Assembly: GCF_000820765.1 (NCBI RefSeq)
Contig: NZ_CCYH01000029.1
Span: 227,747-291,746, forward strand
DNA: 64,000 bases
Direction of reading: 5' to 3'
Source of the DNA: Candidatus Soleaferrea massiliensis AP7
GTDB taxonomy: Bacteria > Bacillota > Clostridia > Oscillospirales > Ruminococcaceae
Notes under the pieces: model-generated
Databases searched by the model: none
Told to the model about the DNA's origin: nothing
Seen by the model: only the letters and a program-made list of their open reading frames with translations
Shown here: piece after piece, positions 53,601 through 61,620 of the stretch
How the letters are laid out: every line of letters begins with the position of its first letter
Position numbering within the stretch: the stretch's first letter is position 1
Translations under genes and position numbers: made by a program

Positions 53601-55833
53601 CGAAGGCTTAAAGCCCGCACAGATTAAAATTGCGGCGACCACTACGGGCGAAGGCGAAGCGCCGAAGCAGAACGATTCCCATTCTGTGATCACTTCTATT
53701 GACAGAACACAGGTCACCGTTCCAAAGGGAACCGTTCCGACCCTTCCGGGCATTGTTTCCGTAAACTGCAGCGATTCCGTGCTCGGCCGTTATTCTGTCA
53801 ACAAACAGGTCGTCTGGGATGCCGTTTCCGCTGACGCCGTTTCCAGCACCGGCACCGTTACAGTAAAGGGAACGGTCGCCGGCACCGATCTGCAGGCAGC
53901 CGCCTACATCTATGTGGTGGATGGCGAGCAAAAAGCCGACATTGCCCGCAATACGGAGCTTGGAAAGAACAACCAGACCTTCCGCTTCTCCGACGTTGCA
54001 CCGGACAGCCCGCTCAGAAACGGCGCGCTTGCAACCGCAACCTTTACCGGCGCGACCTCGGCCTATCCAAACAATATGCTCAACGGCACGGATGAAACAT
54101 GGAGCAACAAGTACAGCCGCGGCGCATCCGTGCTGCTGCCGTCCTTTAACCAGTCAAGACCCTATGAATTCGTGGAGTTCTTCTGGGATGGAACCCGGGT
54201 ATTCGATCAAATCCAGCTCAGCTTTATCACCGACAACACGCAGGCGATTCCTGAAACACTGAACGTTCAGTACTGGAACGGCTGCGCCTGGATCAACGCG
54301 CAGAACCAGAGCGTGACCAAGGCGGCGGCGTCCAACGAGCCGACCGTCATCGACTTCGCTCCGGTCACCGCGGCCAGAGTACGCGTAGGCCTTGAAAACG
54401 CGACCCCGTACACCTCCACCGGTAATATGACCATCTCCAACGCAAGCATTATGGGCTGGAACCTCGAAGGCCCGGACGCTCCAAGTGAAAGGGAACTCCT
54501 GCAGGATGAAATAGAAGGTGTGAAGGCTGTCTATGACGCGGGGCAGCAGAATTATACCGACGACAGCTGGAATGCCTTTAAAGGCGCCTACGAGTCCGCA
54601 GTCGGCATCCTGAACGCACCGGAATCCACCGACGCGAATTACATCAGCGCAAGAGAAGCGCTGGCCGCCGCTTATGCAGATCTTGCGGAAAAGCCTCCTG
54701 TCACGGTTGACACCGTCGCCGACGCATTGGTGATTGATCCCCCGGCCCCCGGCGCGGCACAGCTTGCCATGCCGGAAGTGCCGGAAGGCTTCGATGTCGC
54801 CATCTCGGCATCCAGCCGCCCGGATATCATCGATTTGACCGGCAAGATCATGCCTAAGAAGATCGATGTCGCGGTGGATGTCACCTTTGTTGTCACCAAG
54901 TCGGGCGAACAAGCCTACAAAACCATTCAAATTGTTGTTCCGGCAGCACCAGTCGTTGAAAATCCTCTGTATACGGATATTCTGACATACATGATCCAGC
55001 TTGGCGACAGATGTGAAGCGGAAACGGATTTCACCGACGTCATTCAGTCTGCCGTCGACTACTTTAACAACGCGCTGCGCACCGCGAAAGAGGTCATGCT
55101 CAAAGCGGAAATGACGCCGCCGCAGACAACGCAGGCTGAAATTGATCAGGCACAGTTGGATCTGCTTGAATCTATGCGGTATCTGGAATTCAAAGGAAAC
55201 AAGAGGGATTTGAACAAGGCGATCGCCATAGCGGACGGCATTGACCTGAACGATTATCTTGCAGTCGGACAGGACGCATTCAAAAAAGCATATGCGGAAG
55301 CTAAAAAAATCCAGGCCGATCCGAATGCGCTGAATGAATCCATCATCCCGGCGTGGAATGCGCTTATGGAGTCCATGTCCTATCTGAAACTCAAGCCAAA
55401 TAAGGACGCACTGGACGATTTGATTAAGGCTGCTTCCAAATATGATCTGAGCCTGTATACCAAAGCCAGCGCGGCGAATTTTGTTCTGGCCCTTGACAAC
55501 GCCAAAGCGGTGATGGAAAATGATCAGGCGACACAGCCTCAGGTAGATGAAGCGCAAAAGTCTCTGAAAAATGCAATGGATGCATTGGTTCCTGTCAGTG
55601 ACGGTCCTGATGAAAGTACCGACACAAGCTCTGATGTAAGTTCAGACACCAGCTCTGACACGAGTTCCAATACAAGCTCTGACACCAGCTCAGGTACAAG
55701 CTCCAGCACACACTCCACGCCGAAAAAAGACAATGTAGGAACCGGGGATAAATTCCCAATGGCACTGTTCATCCTGATAAGCGCAATCGGCGGGCTGGGC
55801 GTCGTGTGCTTCAAGAAAAAAAGAGCACGCTGA
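50656..55833 (+). CDS. Cell-wall-anchored GH2 beta-galactosidase, multidomain
   Basis: ATG 50656 follows GAGAGG; 1,725 residues. Signal peptide (1-~35). The GH2 sugar-binding domain ('NDNWQFCLAT', 'VPHDFSIEG', 'FEGVYQNSIVYLNGKEIG'), Ig-like domain and TIM barrel ('RGVDLHHDSGALGAVSY', 'MGVNAYRTSHCPPS') follow. Acid/base is Glu523 in 'WSVGNEI'; the nucleophile is probably Glu627 in 'FFESESSSQTSSRG'. 'FIWSGFDYLGEPTPY' is the DUF4982-type GH2 landmark. Then come DUF4982, Ig-like Big domains, an F5/8C-like segment (~1125-1275), at least four FIVAR-type helical repeats and a Ser/Thr/Asp linker. The C-terminus has the sortase-type signal 'NVGTGD', a membrane helix and KKKRAR. It is thus attached covalently to the wall, unlike the dockerin enzymes nearby. 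Substrate probably a beta-galactoside on host or plant glycans. Confidence 0.93.
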   Translation: MKFFKRTLSAVMAAAIALTPVSWGAFSGMTALATDSEAAHIVQIQDDGTRNVDFNDNWQFCLATRTPELAGGNGGAGFRDHGLKDPDGFATADIIKPDYDDSSWRTVTVPHDFSIEGTKVSNGSNSQAYMQGGLGWYRKTFVIPESMQSENKRITIDFEGVYQNSIVYLNGKEIGNYPNGYTGFAYDLTDYLNYGEDYPNVLVVKVQNMSPSGRWYTGSGIVRPVHLVITDPVRFTRNGISLATPTLKETYEQNQSAKLEVNANVFSNGTNGTISLKTSVIDAQGKVVAQKESDDPIETNPNTLVTLSSSVDVPNVNLWFPWNIGDPYLYTVKTELYYNPNGGEGVELVDTIETPFGFRWFEMQAADVEDPNAGGLYVNDVYTKIRGVDLHHDSGALGAVSYKDAYERQFDKLHSMGVNAYRTSHCPPSKQVIEVCSEKGFIVMEEAYDGWGKAKASYDFGNFFLESVPEGWSGLLANGFLAPPTPATNYTGAEYTWSDWVIREMVSRDKNEASVMMWSVGNEIRGCGSRPSWYDGSKYDDLGVGVGAGTINEYTEAVRLTREIKTIDTNRLVAMGGDQERNPPAFNSSPWGYINRYLDGYGLNYNTAASVDVLMERYPTTFFFESESSSQTSSRGVYLDPTILNTGINQTPGRRGGSNYDNDFASWTMSNEYGLKKDRDRKAFSGQFIWSGFDYLGEPTPYSVYPVGASSFGCIDTAGFPKDSYYLYRSQWTDAETNPMVHLLPTNWNDWREGEIVDVWVNSNVQTAELFLNGKSLGTKSFDVKTTAYGMDYFETSEKFPDDKTWKDDANPGGYTSPNAIIKKASGDSEIAEGSNFGRLHLTWKVPYEPGTLEVKAYTDPSKKTLVATDSVTTSGMAYTVETEATKQVIKADGTSLSYVECSVVDENGNFVPNANNLFKFDVTGGAIVGVDNGQQESNELYKWEHVERNSHSERSAYMGKVLVILQSNKDEVGDISLTISSEGLKPAQIKIAATTTGEGEAPKQNDSHSVITSIDRTQVTVPKGTVPTLPGIVSVNCSDSVLGRYSVNKQVVWDAVSADAVSSTGTVTVKGTVAGTDLQAAAYIYVVDGEQKADIARNTELGKNNQTFRFSDVAPDSPLRNGALATATFTGATSAYPNNMLNGTDETWSNKYSRGASVLLPSFNQSRPYEFVEFFWDGTRVFDQIQLSFITDNTQAIPETLNVQYWNGCAWINAQNQSVTKAAASNEPTVIDFAPVTAARVRVGLENATPYTSTGNMTISNASIMGWNLEGPDAPSERELLQDEIEGVKAVYDAGQQNYTDDSWNAFKGAYESAVGILNAPESTDANYISAREALAAAYADLAEKPPVTVDTVADALVIDPPAPGAAQLAMPEVPEGFDVAISASSRPDIIDLTGKIMPKKIDVAVDVTFVVTKSGEQAYKTIQIVVPAAPVVENPLYTDILTYMIQLGDRCEAETDFTDVIQSAVDYFNNALRTAKEVMLKAEMTPPQTTQAEIDQAQLDLLESMRYLEFKGNKRDLNKAIAIADGIDLNDYLAVGQDAFKKAYAEAKKIQADPNALNESIIPAWNALMESMSYLKLKPNKDALDDLIKAASKYDLSLYTKASAANFVLALDNAKAVMENDQATQPQVDEAQKSLKNAMDALVPVSDGPDESTDTSSDVSSDTSSDTSSNTSSDTSSGTSSSTHSTPKKDNVGTGDKFPMALFILISAIGGLGVVCFKKKRAR

Positions 55834-55913
55834 TTGATCCAGAGGAATATTGGATATTATGCGCTTTGAAAAGAATACCAAATAACAGATTGGAAACTTC
55901 CCGAACATAGAGA

Positions 55914-55944
55914 GAACCCCCTTTGGCATAGCCGGAGGGGGTTC
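55914..55944 (+). terminator. Terminator of the GH2 gene
   Basis: Stem GAACCCCC / GGGGGTTC with a 15-nt loop, ~80 bp after the stop. The T-run is weak. Confidence 0.6.
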
Positions 55945-56053
55945 AAGCTTTTGACACTTTATGGACAGGAGCGTCCCAGGCAAAATAAGATGCCGGTACT
56001 GAAAAACCTGAATATTCTGTTCATGGAATTTCGATCGGCCGTATTGCTGTCAC

Positions 56054-56099
56054 ACATATTTACCGGGGCAAAACAATTGTTTTGCCCCGGTAAATATGT
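56054..56099. repeat. 46-bp perfect palindrome
   Basis: Arms ACATATTTACCGGGGCAAAA plus CAA and complement, no mismatch, no loop. It lies between the GH2 gene terminator and the methyltransferase gene. It would form a very strong hairpin in RNA, or a cruciform. A terminator is possible because the loop-side arm ends in TTTT, but there is no T-run after it. Confidence 0.6.
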
Positions 56100-56189
56100 T
56101 ACAATACCATAAGTATACTGTACAACGTTCAGAAACGATTGATTTCTGCGCCGAGGAGAGATATCAACAAAATTGGAGATGCAAATGTT

Positions 56190-56825
56190 ATGACAGACGA
56201 TGGAACCATCTCAAGATTTGACAGGGCCAGTCACTATTATCAAACCGACTCGATTCCATACAGAAAAATTTCCGCCGACAGGGTCTCACAGCTCGTCGAA
56301 CCCGCCTCCAACGATGTCATACTTGATATGGGCTGCGGAACAGGAACCCAACTGATCGAATTGGCGGGAAGGATCAAAAGAGGGATCGGAATTGATCTAA
56401 GCTCCGGAATGGTTCAGAGAGCCAATGATCTGTTGAAAAAATCCAAATGTTCCAATCTGGAATTTCATGTCGGAGATTTTTTGACCCCGGAAAGAACTGT
56501 TTCTCTTGATAAAATGAAAATCAACAAGATTATCAGCAACTATGCTTTACATCATTTAAGTCTGGCCGATAAAAAAAGAGCACTTGAAAAGATGCTTCGT
56601 ATAACCGGCGATCATCTGGAGATGATTGTAATCGGTGATCTGATGTTCTTTGACGATCCCCGAAACTATACCGGCCAGTACGATCAAATCGGCTACGGTC
56701 CGGGAACCGATCTGCCGTCCTATGCCGATGAATTGGCCGATCTGTTTGACAGGAGCTGTTTTTCCGTCACATTGGACAGCATCCATCCTCTGGTCGGTGT
56801 ATTAAAGGCGGTCAGAAAATTTTGA
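56190..56825 (+). CDS. Class I SAM-dependent methyltransferase
   Basis: ATG 56190 ('MTDDGTISRFDRASHYYQ') has GGAG 11 nt upstream; an in-frame ATG at 56139 adds 17 unlikely residues. The product is 211 residues. Motif I 'VILDMGCGTGTQLIELA', acidic residue after strand 2 ('GIGIDLSSGMVQRA'), 'FHVGDFL', and 'IISNYALHHLSLADKKRALEKM' mark a methyltransferase-11/25-type fold. The substrate is unknown: the C-terminal part ('FFDDPRNYTGQYDQIGYGPG') is not diagnostic. Resembles small-molecule methyltransferases such as putative AdoMet-dependent YrrT-like enzymes. It stands alone. Confidence 0.85.
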   Translation: MTDDGTISRFDRASHYYQTDSIPYRKISADRVSQLVEPASNDVILDMGCGTGTQLIELAGRIKRGIGIDLSSGMVQRANDLLKKSKCSNLEFHVGDFLTPERTVSLDKMKINKIISNYALHHLSLADKKRALEKMLRITGDHLEMIVIGDLMFFDDPRNYTGQYDQIGYGPGTDLPSYADELADLFDRSCFSVTLDSIHPLVGVLKAVRKF

Positions 56826-57006
56826 ACCAACCGCAGCGCCATCCATCTGAGGCCATTTCTCAGCCTGTTTACGATGTCCGCAAACACCATGACCGAAGCA
56901 GCGCAACTTGATGGCAGAATGAATCCAGGCAAGCTGGAATCCCCCGGCAACGATGGTCAACCGCTTTTAAAAATGCTGAAAACACGCATGTTTAACGTAA
57001 TGGGAG

Positions 57007-57465
57007 ATGATAAACCTGAAAATCTATGTGGACGCGGACGCCTGCCCGGTTAAAGAACTGGTTGTGAAAGCGGCCAGAAGGAGGAAACTTCCGGTCGTGA
57101 TGATCTGCGACACCGCGCATCGGATTCATGACGGGTACAGCACGGTCATCACGGTCGAAAAGGGCCGGGACAGCGCGGACCTCAAGCTTGCAAACCTGCT
57201 GACGGCCGGCGATGTGGTGGTCACGCAGGACTTTGGCGTTGCGGCGCTGGCGCTTGGCAAGCGGGCCGGCGCGATCAATCAAAATGGGCTTGTCTTTACA
57301 CCAGATAACATTGACCGGCTGCTGTTCGAGCGGCATCTTGGACAGAAGGTACGGCGCGGCGGCGGGAAAACCGCATCCTCCCCCAAACGCACCAGAACCG
57401 ATAACCAGGCGTTTGAACGCGCTTTTGACGCGCTGTTAGATTCCTGTATGCATGGAACGGACTGA
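57007..57465 (+). CDS. YaiI/YqxD family protein (UPF0178, DUF188)
   Basis: 152 residues from ATG 57007. Landmarks: 'IYVDADACPVKELVVKAARR', 'VEKGRDSADLKLANLLTAGDVVVTQDFGVAALALGKRAGAINQNGLVF' and 'NIDRLLFERHLGQKVRRGGG', the complete family signature. Members belong to the PIN/NYN-like nuclease superfamily by fold, but their activity is unproven. The ribosome site GGGAG abuts the ATG; initiation at CTG 57016 (9 nt away, 'MKIYVDADACPV') would match the usual N-terminus and is the likely alternative. 57466-57846 downstream holds no supported gene, only weak hairpins. Confidence 0.88.
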   Translation: MINLKIYVDADACPVKELVVKAARRRKLPVVMICDTAHRIHDGYSTVITVEKGRDSADLKLANLLTAGDVVVTQDFGVAALALGKRAGAINQNGLVFTPDNIDRLLFERHLGQKVRRGGGKTASSPKRTRTDNQAFERAFDALLDSCMHGTD

Positions 57466-57846
57466 CCGCCCTCTTTCCCTATCCGCTCCGGTTTCAAAAG
57501 CGCACAAAAGATACCGCTCATGGATGGACACCGTGCGGCCTTTTTGTCGAACAGAAGGCCTGTAAGTGCCTGTTCTTCATCGATCCTGTCTGATACAGCA
57601 GAATATGCGCCGGATTTCAGGTAAACCGGAAAGAGGTATTCCAGTGATCACACGGCATCTTTCAAGAACATGCCTTCGGCAGTGCGGGCGCATCCGACCT
57701 GAGCCGGACATGGCGAAAACCGGACGGCTGCGGTTCCGGCTTTTTTATATTTTTTGATGTACCATTGGGTGCTTCAATATATGCGGACTGATAGCTGTCC
57801 GTTACGGGTAAGTTTTGAATATCGAAATAAGGGATGAATTACAACC

Positions 57847-59232
57847 ATGGTAAAAAGACAGACTGTCGACAAAATGCGGCTGCTGCTCAGCGGCGCAGCG
57901 ATTTTGGTGTTCGGCATCCTCCTGCTGTGGCGGCCCAAGGAAATTCTGGGCCTGCTGATCAATATTGTCGCGCTGGTCATGGTGATCAGCGGCACTTCAC
58001 AATTTATCGGAATCTTTACCAAAAACGACCGCACCATCGGCAAGAAGACCAATATCGGCAGCGCGCTGTTCAGCTTCGCTTTAGGCGTCGTGCTGCTTCT
58101 GATCGCCGATGTTTTCCGGGAAATACCGTTCATCATTTTCCCGTATCTGGTCGCCGCCTACACGCTTTTCAACGGGCTGGTTAAGATCGTGAATTACCTG
58201 CTGTTCCGCAAAAATCAGGTCAAAAATCGGATCAACGATCTGCTGGACTGTTTATTGTTTCTGACCTTTACAGTGCTGATGCTCTTCTCCCCTCTCTTCA
58301 AGGAGGAAATCATCTATATCATCATCGGCATTTATTTCATCCTGTTTGGATGCAACTACATCATCGACTTTATCCGGGAAATCATTCCCGGTACCTATAA
58401 AAGCCGGCTGAAACGCAAGGTGCGCATCTCTCTGCCGGTGTTCCTGGCCGCCTTCATCCCGCAGCGGATGCTGTCCAAGGTCAACGACTACCTGACCGAG
58501 CATCCGCATGCGGGTAAGACGCTTGAAGAGTTTGAGGGATGCAAATCTGAAGAGGAACCGAATCTTGAGGTCTATGTCCATGTGACCGAAACAGGCGGCG
58601 GCGCAATGGGGCATGTCGACGTCGGTTTTAAGGGAAAGGTCATCTCTTATGGAAACTACGATGAAAGCTCCGCAACCTGGGCCTACGGCAAAGGCGACGG
58701 CGTCATGCTCTTTACCGAGCGGGAGAAATATCTGCCGTTCTGTGTCTCCCACAGCGGGGATACCATCTTCAGCTTCGGCCTGAAGCTGAGCGATGATCAG
58801 ATTGACCGTGTACATAAACGCATCTCCGAAATCATGATGGAGACCATCCCGTGGGACTCCCCGTATGACGCCGACAAAAAGGCCGGCAAAGACGCCGGGA
58901 AGATCCAATACAAGGACTATGCAAGCTGTCTGGCGCAGGTGTCCGATACGGAGTTTTACAAGTTTAAACGCGGCAGATGGAAATCCTATTTTGTGCTGAG
59001 CACCAACTGCGTGCTGCTCGCCGACAACATCCTGAGCAGCGCGGGAACCGATATTTTAAAGATGAACGGCATTGTCACGCCGGGCGTGTACTACGACTAT
59101 CTGGAGCATGAATTCGAACGTACCGACGGCGTCGTGATCACGCGCGCCATTTTCCGCCCGGAAAAGAAGGAGGCCGATGCGCCGTCTCCTCCGGAGTTCG
59201 GCAAGGGCAAGGGGAAAAAGAAGGGCAGATAG
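57847..59232 (+). CDS. DUF308 (HdeD-like) membrane protein fused to a permuted papain-like domain
   Basis: 461 residues. Residues ~10-180 contain six membrane helices of the DUF308/HdeD type ('LLLSGAAILVFGILLLWRPKEILGLL' and a repeat). After a basic loop, residues ~236-430 form a separate cytosolic or external domain: 'VYVHVTETGGGAMGHVDVGFKGKVISYGNYD', 'ERVKYLPF'-like strands, 'SFGLKLSDDQIDRVHKRISE' and 'YFVLSTNCVLLADNILSSAG'. His256 in 'GHVDVGF' and Cys388 in 'STNCVLL' occur in the H...NC order of circularly permuted NlpC/P60 and DUF4105-like thiol hydrolases. That assignment is inference. The C-terminus is Lys/Gly-rich. Weak ribosome site. Function unknown; possibly a membrane-tethered amidase. 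Confidence 0.65.
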   Translation: MVKRQTVDKMRLLLSGAAILVFGILLLWRPKEILGLLINIVALVMVISGTSQFIGIFTKNDRTIGKKTNIGSALFSFALGVVLLLIADVFREIPFIIFPYLVAAYTLFNGLVKIVNYLLFRKNQVKNRINDLLDCLLFLTFTVLMLFSPLFKEEIIYIIIGIYFILFGCNYIIDFIREIIPGTYKSRLKRKVRISLPVFLAAFIPQRMLSKVNDYLTEHPHAGKTLEEFEGCKSEEEPNLEVYVHVTETGGGAMGHVDVGFKGKVISYGNYDESSATWAYGKGDGVMLFTEREKYLPFCVSHSGDTIFSFGLKLSDDQIDRVHKRISEIMMETIPWDSPYDADKKAGKDAGKIQYKDYASCLAQVSDTEFYKFKRGRWKSYFVLSTNCVLLADNILSSAGTDILKMNGIVTPGVYYDYLEHEFERTDGVVITRAIFRPEKKEADAPSPPEFGKGKGKKKGR

Positions 59233-59536
59233 CCATCGGCTGAACCAGTCAGATTTCCAGCTGTCTTTCCGCATCACCGCAACGGCTTTTGCGAATGGGG
59301 ATACTATCTTCCCTTCAACGGATGTATCCGGTAAAGACGGAACTGGAATTTATGTACCCGGATTTATCCTTATGCGTACTTTCAAAGCACACGTATTAAA
59401 CTGACAATCATCTTTTTCCGGGCTTCAGGCTTGCCTCATATGGCGAAAGGCCTGTTTGTTTTCAGTCTTTTTCCTCAAATGATGAGGATCCAGCATAAAA
59501 CACTCCTTTTTTCTGCATCCAGCCGGCATCAAGGGG
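59233..59536. other. Intergenic stretch between DUF308 and LUD genes
   Basis: Nothing I can support as a gene; a short hairpin (GCCT...AGGC, near 59430-59450) followed by T-rich sequence could end the DUF308 transcript. Confidence 0.4.
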
Positions 59537-59565
59537 TTGTATTTGTAAAAATGCCGCGTTACAAT
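59537..59565 (+). promoter_or_regulatory. Promoter of the LUD gene
   Basis: TTGTAT (59537-59542), 17-bp spacer, TACAAT (59560-59565), followed 36 bp later by the ATG with GAGGGA as ribosome site. Confidence 0.7.
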
Positions 59566-59600
59566 AGAGTATAACAAAGCTGAGAAATGAGGGATTTCCA

Positions 59601-60272
59601 ATGAGCAATACGAATGAATCCATGGCAAAACGCATTAAGAAAACCATGGAAAACCTGCAGAAGAACAATATTTATGCCTGTTATATCCCCACAAAAGAGG
59701 ATGTCGTCACGCAGGTGGCGGAATTTCTGAACGAAGGAGATACCGTCTCGGTCGGCGGATCGGAGAGCCTGTTTGTCTGCGGCGTGATCGATTACCTGCG
59801 CGAAGGCGGCTATCATTTTCTGGACCGCTATCAGGACGGTCTGACGCGCGAAGAGATTGAACAGATCTACCGGGATGCCTTTTCAGCTGACGCATATCTG
59901 TGCAGCAGCAACGCGGTCACCGAAAACGGCGAGCTGTATAATGTGGACGGCAACAGCAACCGCACCGCAGCCATCCTGTACGGGCCAAAATCCGTGATTA
60001 TGGTCGTCGGCGTCAACAAGCTTGTAAAGGATCTTGCCGAAGCGGCAGAGCGCGTCAAAACCACTGCCGCGCCGCTGAACACCCAGCGCCTGGACTGCGA
60101 TACCTATTGCAGAGCGCAGGGCAGGTGCATTGCGCTGACCCGTGGGGAATCGGAGATCACGGCCGGATGCAGCTCCGACCAGCGCATCTGCTGCAACTAT
60201 GTGATCAGCGCCAAACAGCGGCATAAGAACCGCATCAAGGTCATTCTGGTTGGGGAACCTCTGGGATATTGA
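59601..60272 (+). CDS. LUD-domain protein (LutC/YkgG-like)
   Basis: 223 residues. Family pattern: 'NLQKNNIYACYIPTKEDVVTQVAEFL', 'GDTVSVGGSESLFVCGVIDYLR' (nucleotide-like binding Gly loop), 'AYLCSSNAVTENGELYNVDGNSNRTAAILYGPKSVIMVVG' and 'NKLVKDLAEA'. LUD proteins act in L-lactate oxidation (LutABC) or related pathways, with the substrate bound in the shared fold. The C-terminal 'DCDTYCRAQGRCIALTRG' and 'SDQRICCNYVIS' add Cys clusters that are common in the Clostridia-only version of this family, often annotated as DUF162 proteins with unknown role. lutA and lutB are not adjacent. Confidence 0.9.
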   Translation: MSNTNESMAKRIKKTMENLQKNNIYACYIPTKEDVVTQVAEFLNEGDTVSVGGSESLFVCGVIDYLREGGYHFLDRYQDGLTREEIEQIYRDAFSADAYLCSSNAVTENGELYNVDGNSNRTAAILYGPKSVIMVVGVNKLVKDLAEAAERVKTTAAPLNTQRLDCDTYCRAQGRCIALTRGESEITAGCSSDQRICCNYVISAKQRHKNRIKVILVGEPLGY

Positions 60273-60279
60273 TGTTTCG

Positions 60280-60310
60280 GCTCTCCCCTGTCGAATGGGG
60301 AGAGCTTTTT
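60280..60310 (+). terminator. Terminator of the LUD gene
   Basis: Stem GCTCTCCCC / GGGGAGAGC with an 8-nt loop and TTTTT, directly after the stop. The remaining 60311-60597 has no gene I can support. Confidence 0.9.
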
Positions 60311-60597
60311 ACATCCGCTGTGATGGTTTCGTGGACCGGCCGAAGCATCGTTGCTTCAGCTGAAGCATTGTTTTGCCGGAATCCGAATATCTCGGTTAAA
60401 CCGTGCCGCAGCACAGCCAAAGACCTGCAACGGAATATGTTGTGGGGTGCGGCCGCAGATGAAGGCGCTCCTATTGGGCGTCCGTCTCCCCGCATCCGTA
60501 CAAAGTCCACTCCGTATCAAGACAGCCATGATGCCATTTGGAATGCCGCCGGTTTGTGAAACCGATACCAATTACTGTATGGTGAAAGGACGTCTGC

Positions 60598-61278
60598 ATG
60601 GAACATTACAATCTGATACGCTCGAATCGCAAAACCATCAGCATCCAGATCAATCGGGACGCTGATGTCATCGTGCGCGCGCCGAAACGGGCGCCTGCCG
60701 CTCTGATCGAGCGGTTCCTGCGGGAAAAGGAAGCCTGGATTGCAGAAAAGCGCACGGAGATGCTGCGGCTTAAACAGGCGCGTGAGGATTTTGACATCCG
60801 GCCGGGCGACAGCGTCCTGTATCTGGGCCGTCCGTATGAGGTTCAGCTCCACAGCGGCAGGGAAACCGTCTTTAATGGAAGCTGTTTTCTGATTCCACGG
60901 GATGCGTGCAATGTCAAAGCCGAACTGATCGCCTGTTACCGTCAGCTTGCGCTGCGGTATCTGTCCGAGCGCGCCGAACGGTTCGCACAGAGGATGGGGG
61001 TCTCTCCCGCTTCGGTCAGCATCACCGCGGCAAAGACGCGCTGGGGCTCCTGTTCTTCGAAAGGACGCATCCATTTCTCGTTCCTGCTGATCATGGCTCC
61101 GCCCGACGCTGTCGATTATGTCGTTGTCCACGAACTGGCGCATCTGCTTGAGATGAACCATTCCGCACGCTTCTGGAACATCGTCGCCGGAACGCTGCCG
61201 GACTATGCACAGCGCCGGCAGTCCCTGACAAAGCTTCAGGAGCTTCTGTCAGCGCAAAACTGGTCGGTTTCCAAATAA
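60598..61278 (+). CDS. YgjP-like (DUF45) M48-type metallopeptidase
   Basis: 226 residues; GAAAGGA 7 nt before ATG. The family core is intact: 'KTRWGSCSSKGRIHFSFLLIMAPPDAVDYVVVHELAHLLEMNHSARFWNIV', i.e. the WGSCS loop and the zinc motif HELAH with the later His. N-terminal 'NLIRSNRKTISIQINRDADVIVRAP' is the standard opening. Cytosolic by lack of a signal. Substrate unknown; homologues often accompany restriction systems, but no such genes are near here. Confidence 0.92.
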   Translation: MEHYNLIRSNRKTISIQINRDADVIVRAPKRAPAALIERFLREKEAWIAEKRTEMLRLKQAREDFDIRPGDSVLYLGRPYEVQLHSGRETVFNGSCFLIPRDACNVKAELIACYRQLALRYLSERAERFAQRMGVSPASVSITAAKTRWGSCSSKGRIHFSFLLIMAPPDAVDYVVVHELAHLLEMNHSARFWNIVAGTLPDYAQRRQSLTKLQELLSAQNWSVSK

Positions 61279-61288
61279 GGGATTCCCC

Positions 61289-61318
61289 GCCGCATCCGGG
61301 CAGGATGCGGCGCTTTTT
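61289..61318 (+). terminator. Terminator of the YgjP-like gene
   Basis: Stem GCCGCATCC / GGATGCGGC with a 5-nt loop and TTTTT. The rest of 61319-61590 has an AT-rich promoter-like part but no gene. Confidence 0.9.
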
Positions 61319-61620
61319 ATACCCAGGGGCTTATGGATGTCCGCGCCGTGTCAGGGATATAAGGAACCGCCTGTCCCAGGCAAGCATCAGCATCATCGGT
61401 TTCAAACGGATGCTTTGGATGCAAAAATTGCCCTGCACTGACAGTCTGTAAAATCTTTACGGATAAATTCGGTTATTTATACAGATTGTACGGCTGCCGG
61501 CACGATCTTCTCTGTTTTTCATTCAATTTGAATTGACGCGGACTGTTAGATCGTTTATAATGAACACAGTATCATTTTATCCATATTTTTTTCAAAATAA
61601 AGATGAAAAGGAGCATGAAA

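Noticed and set aside
57566..57757. 63-codon plus frame before the DUF308 gene
   Set aside because: Arg/Cys-rich translation without start signal; contains a weak hairpin instead.
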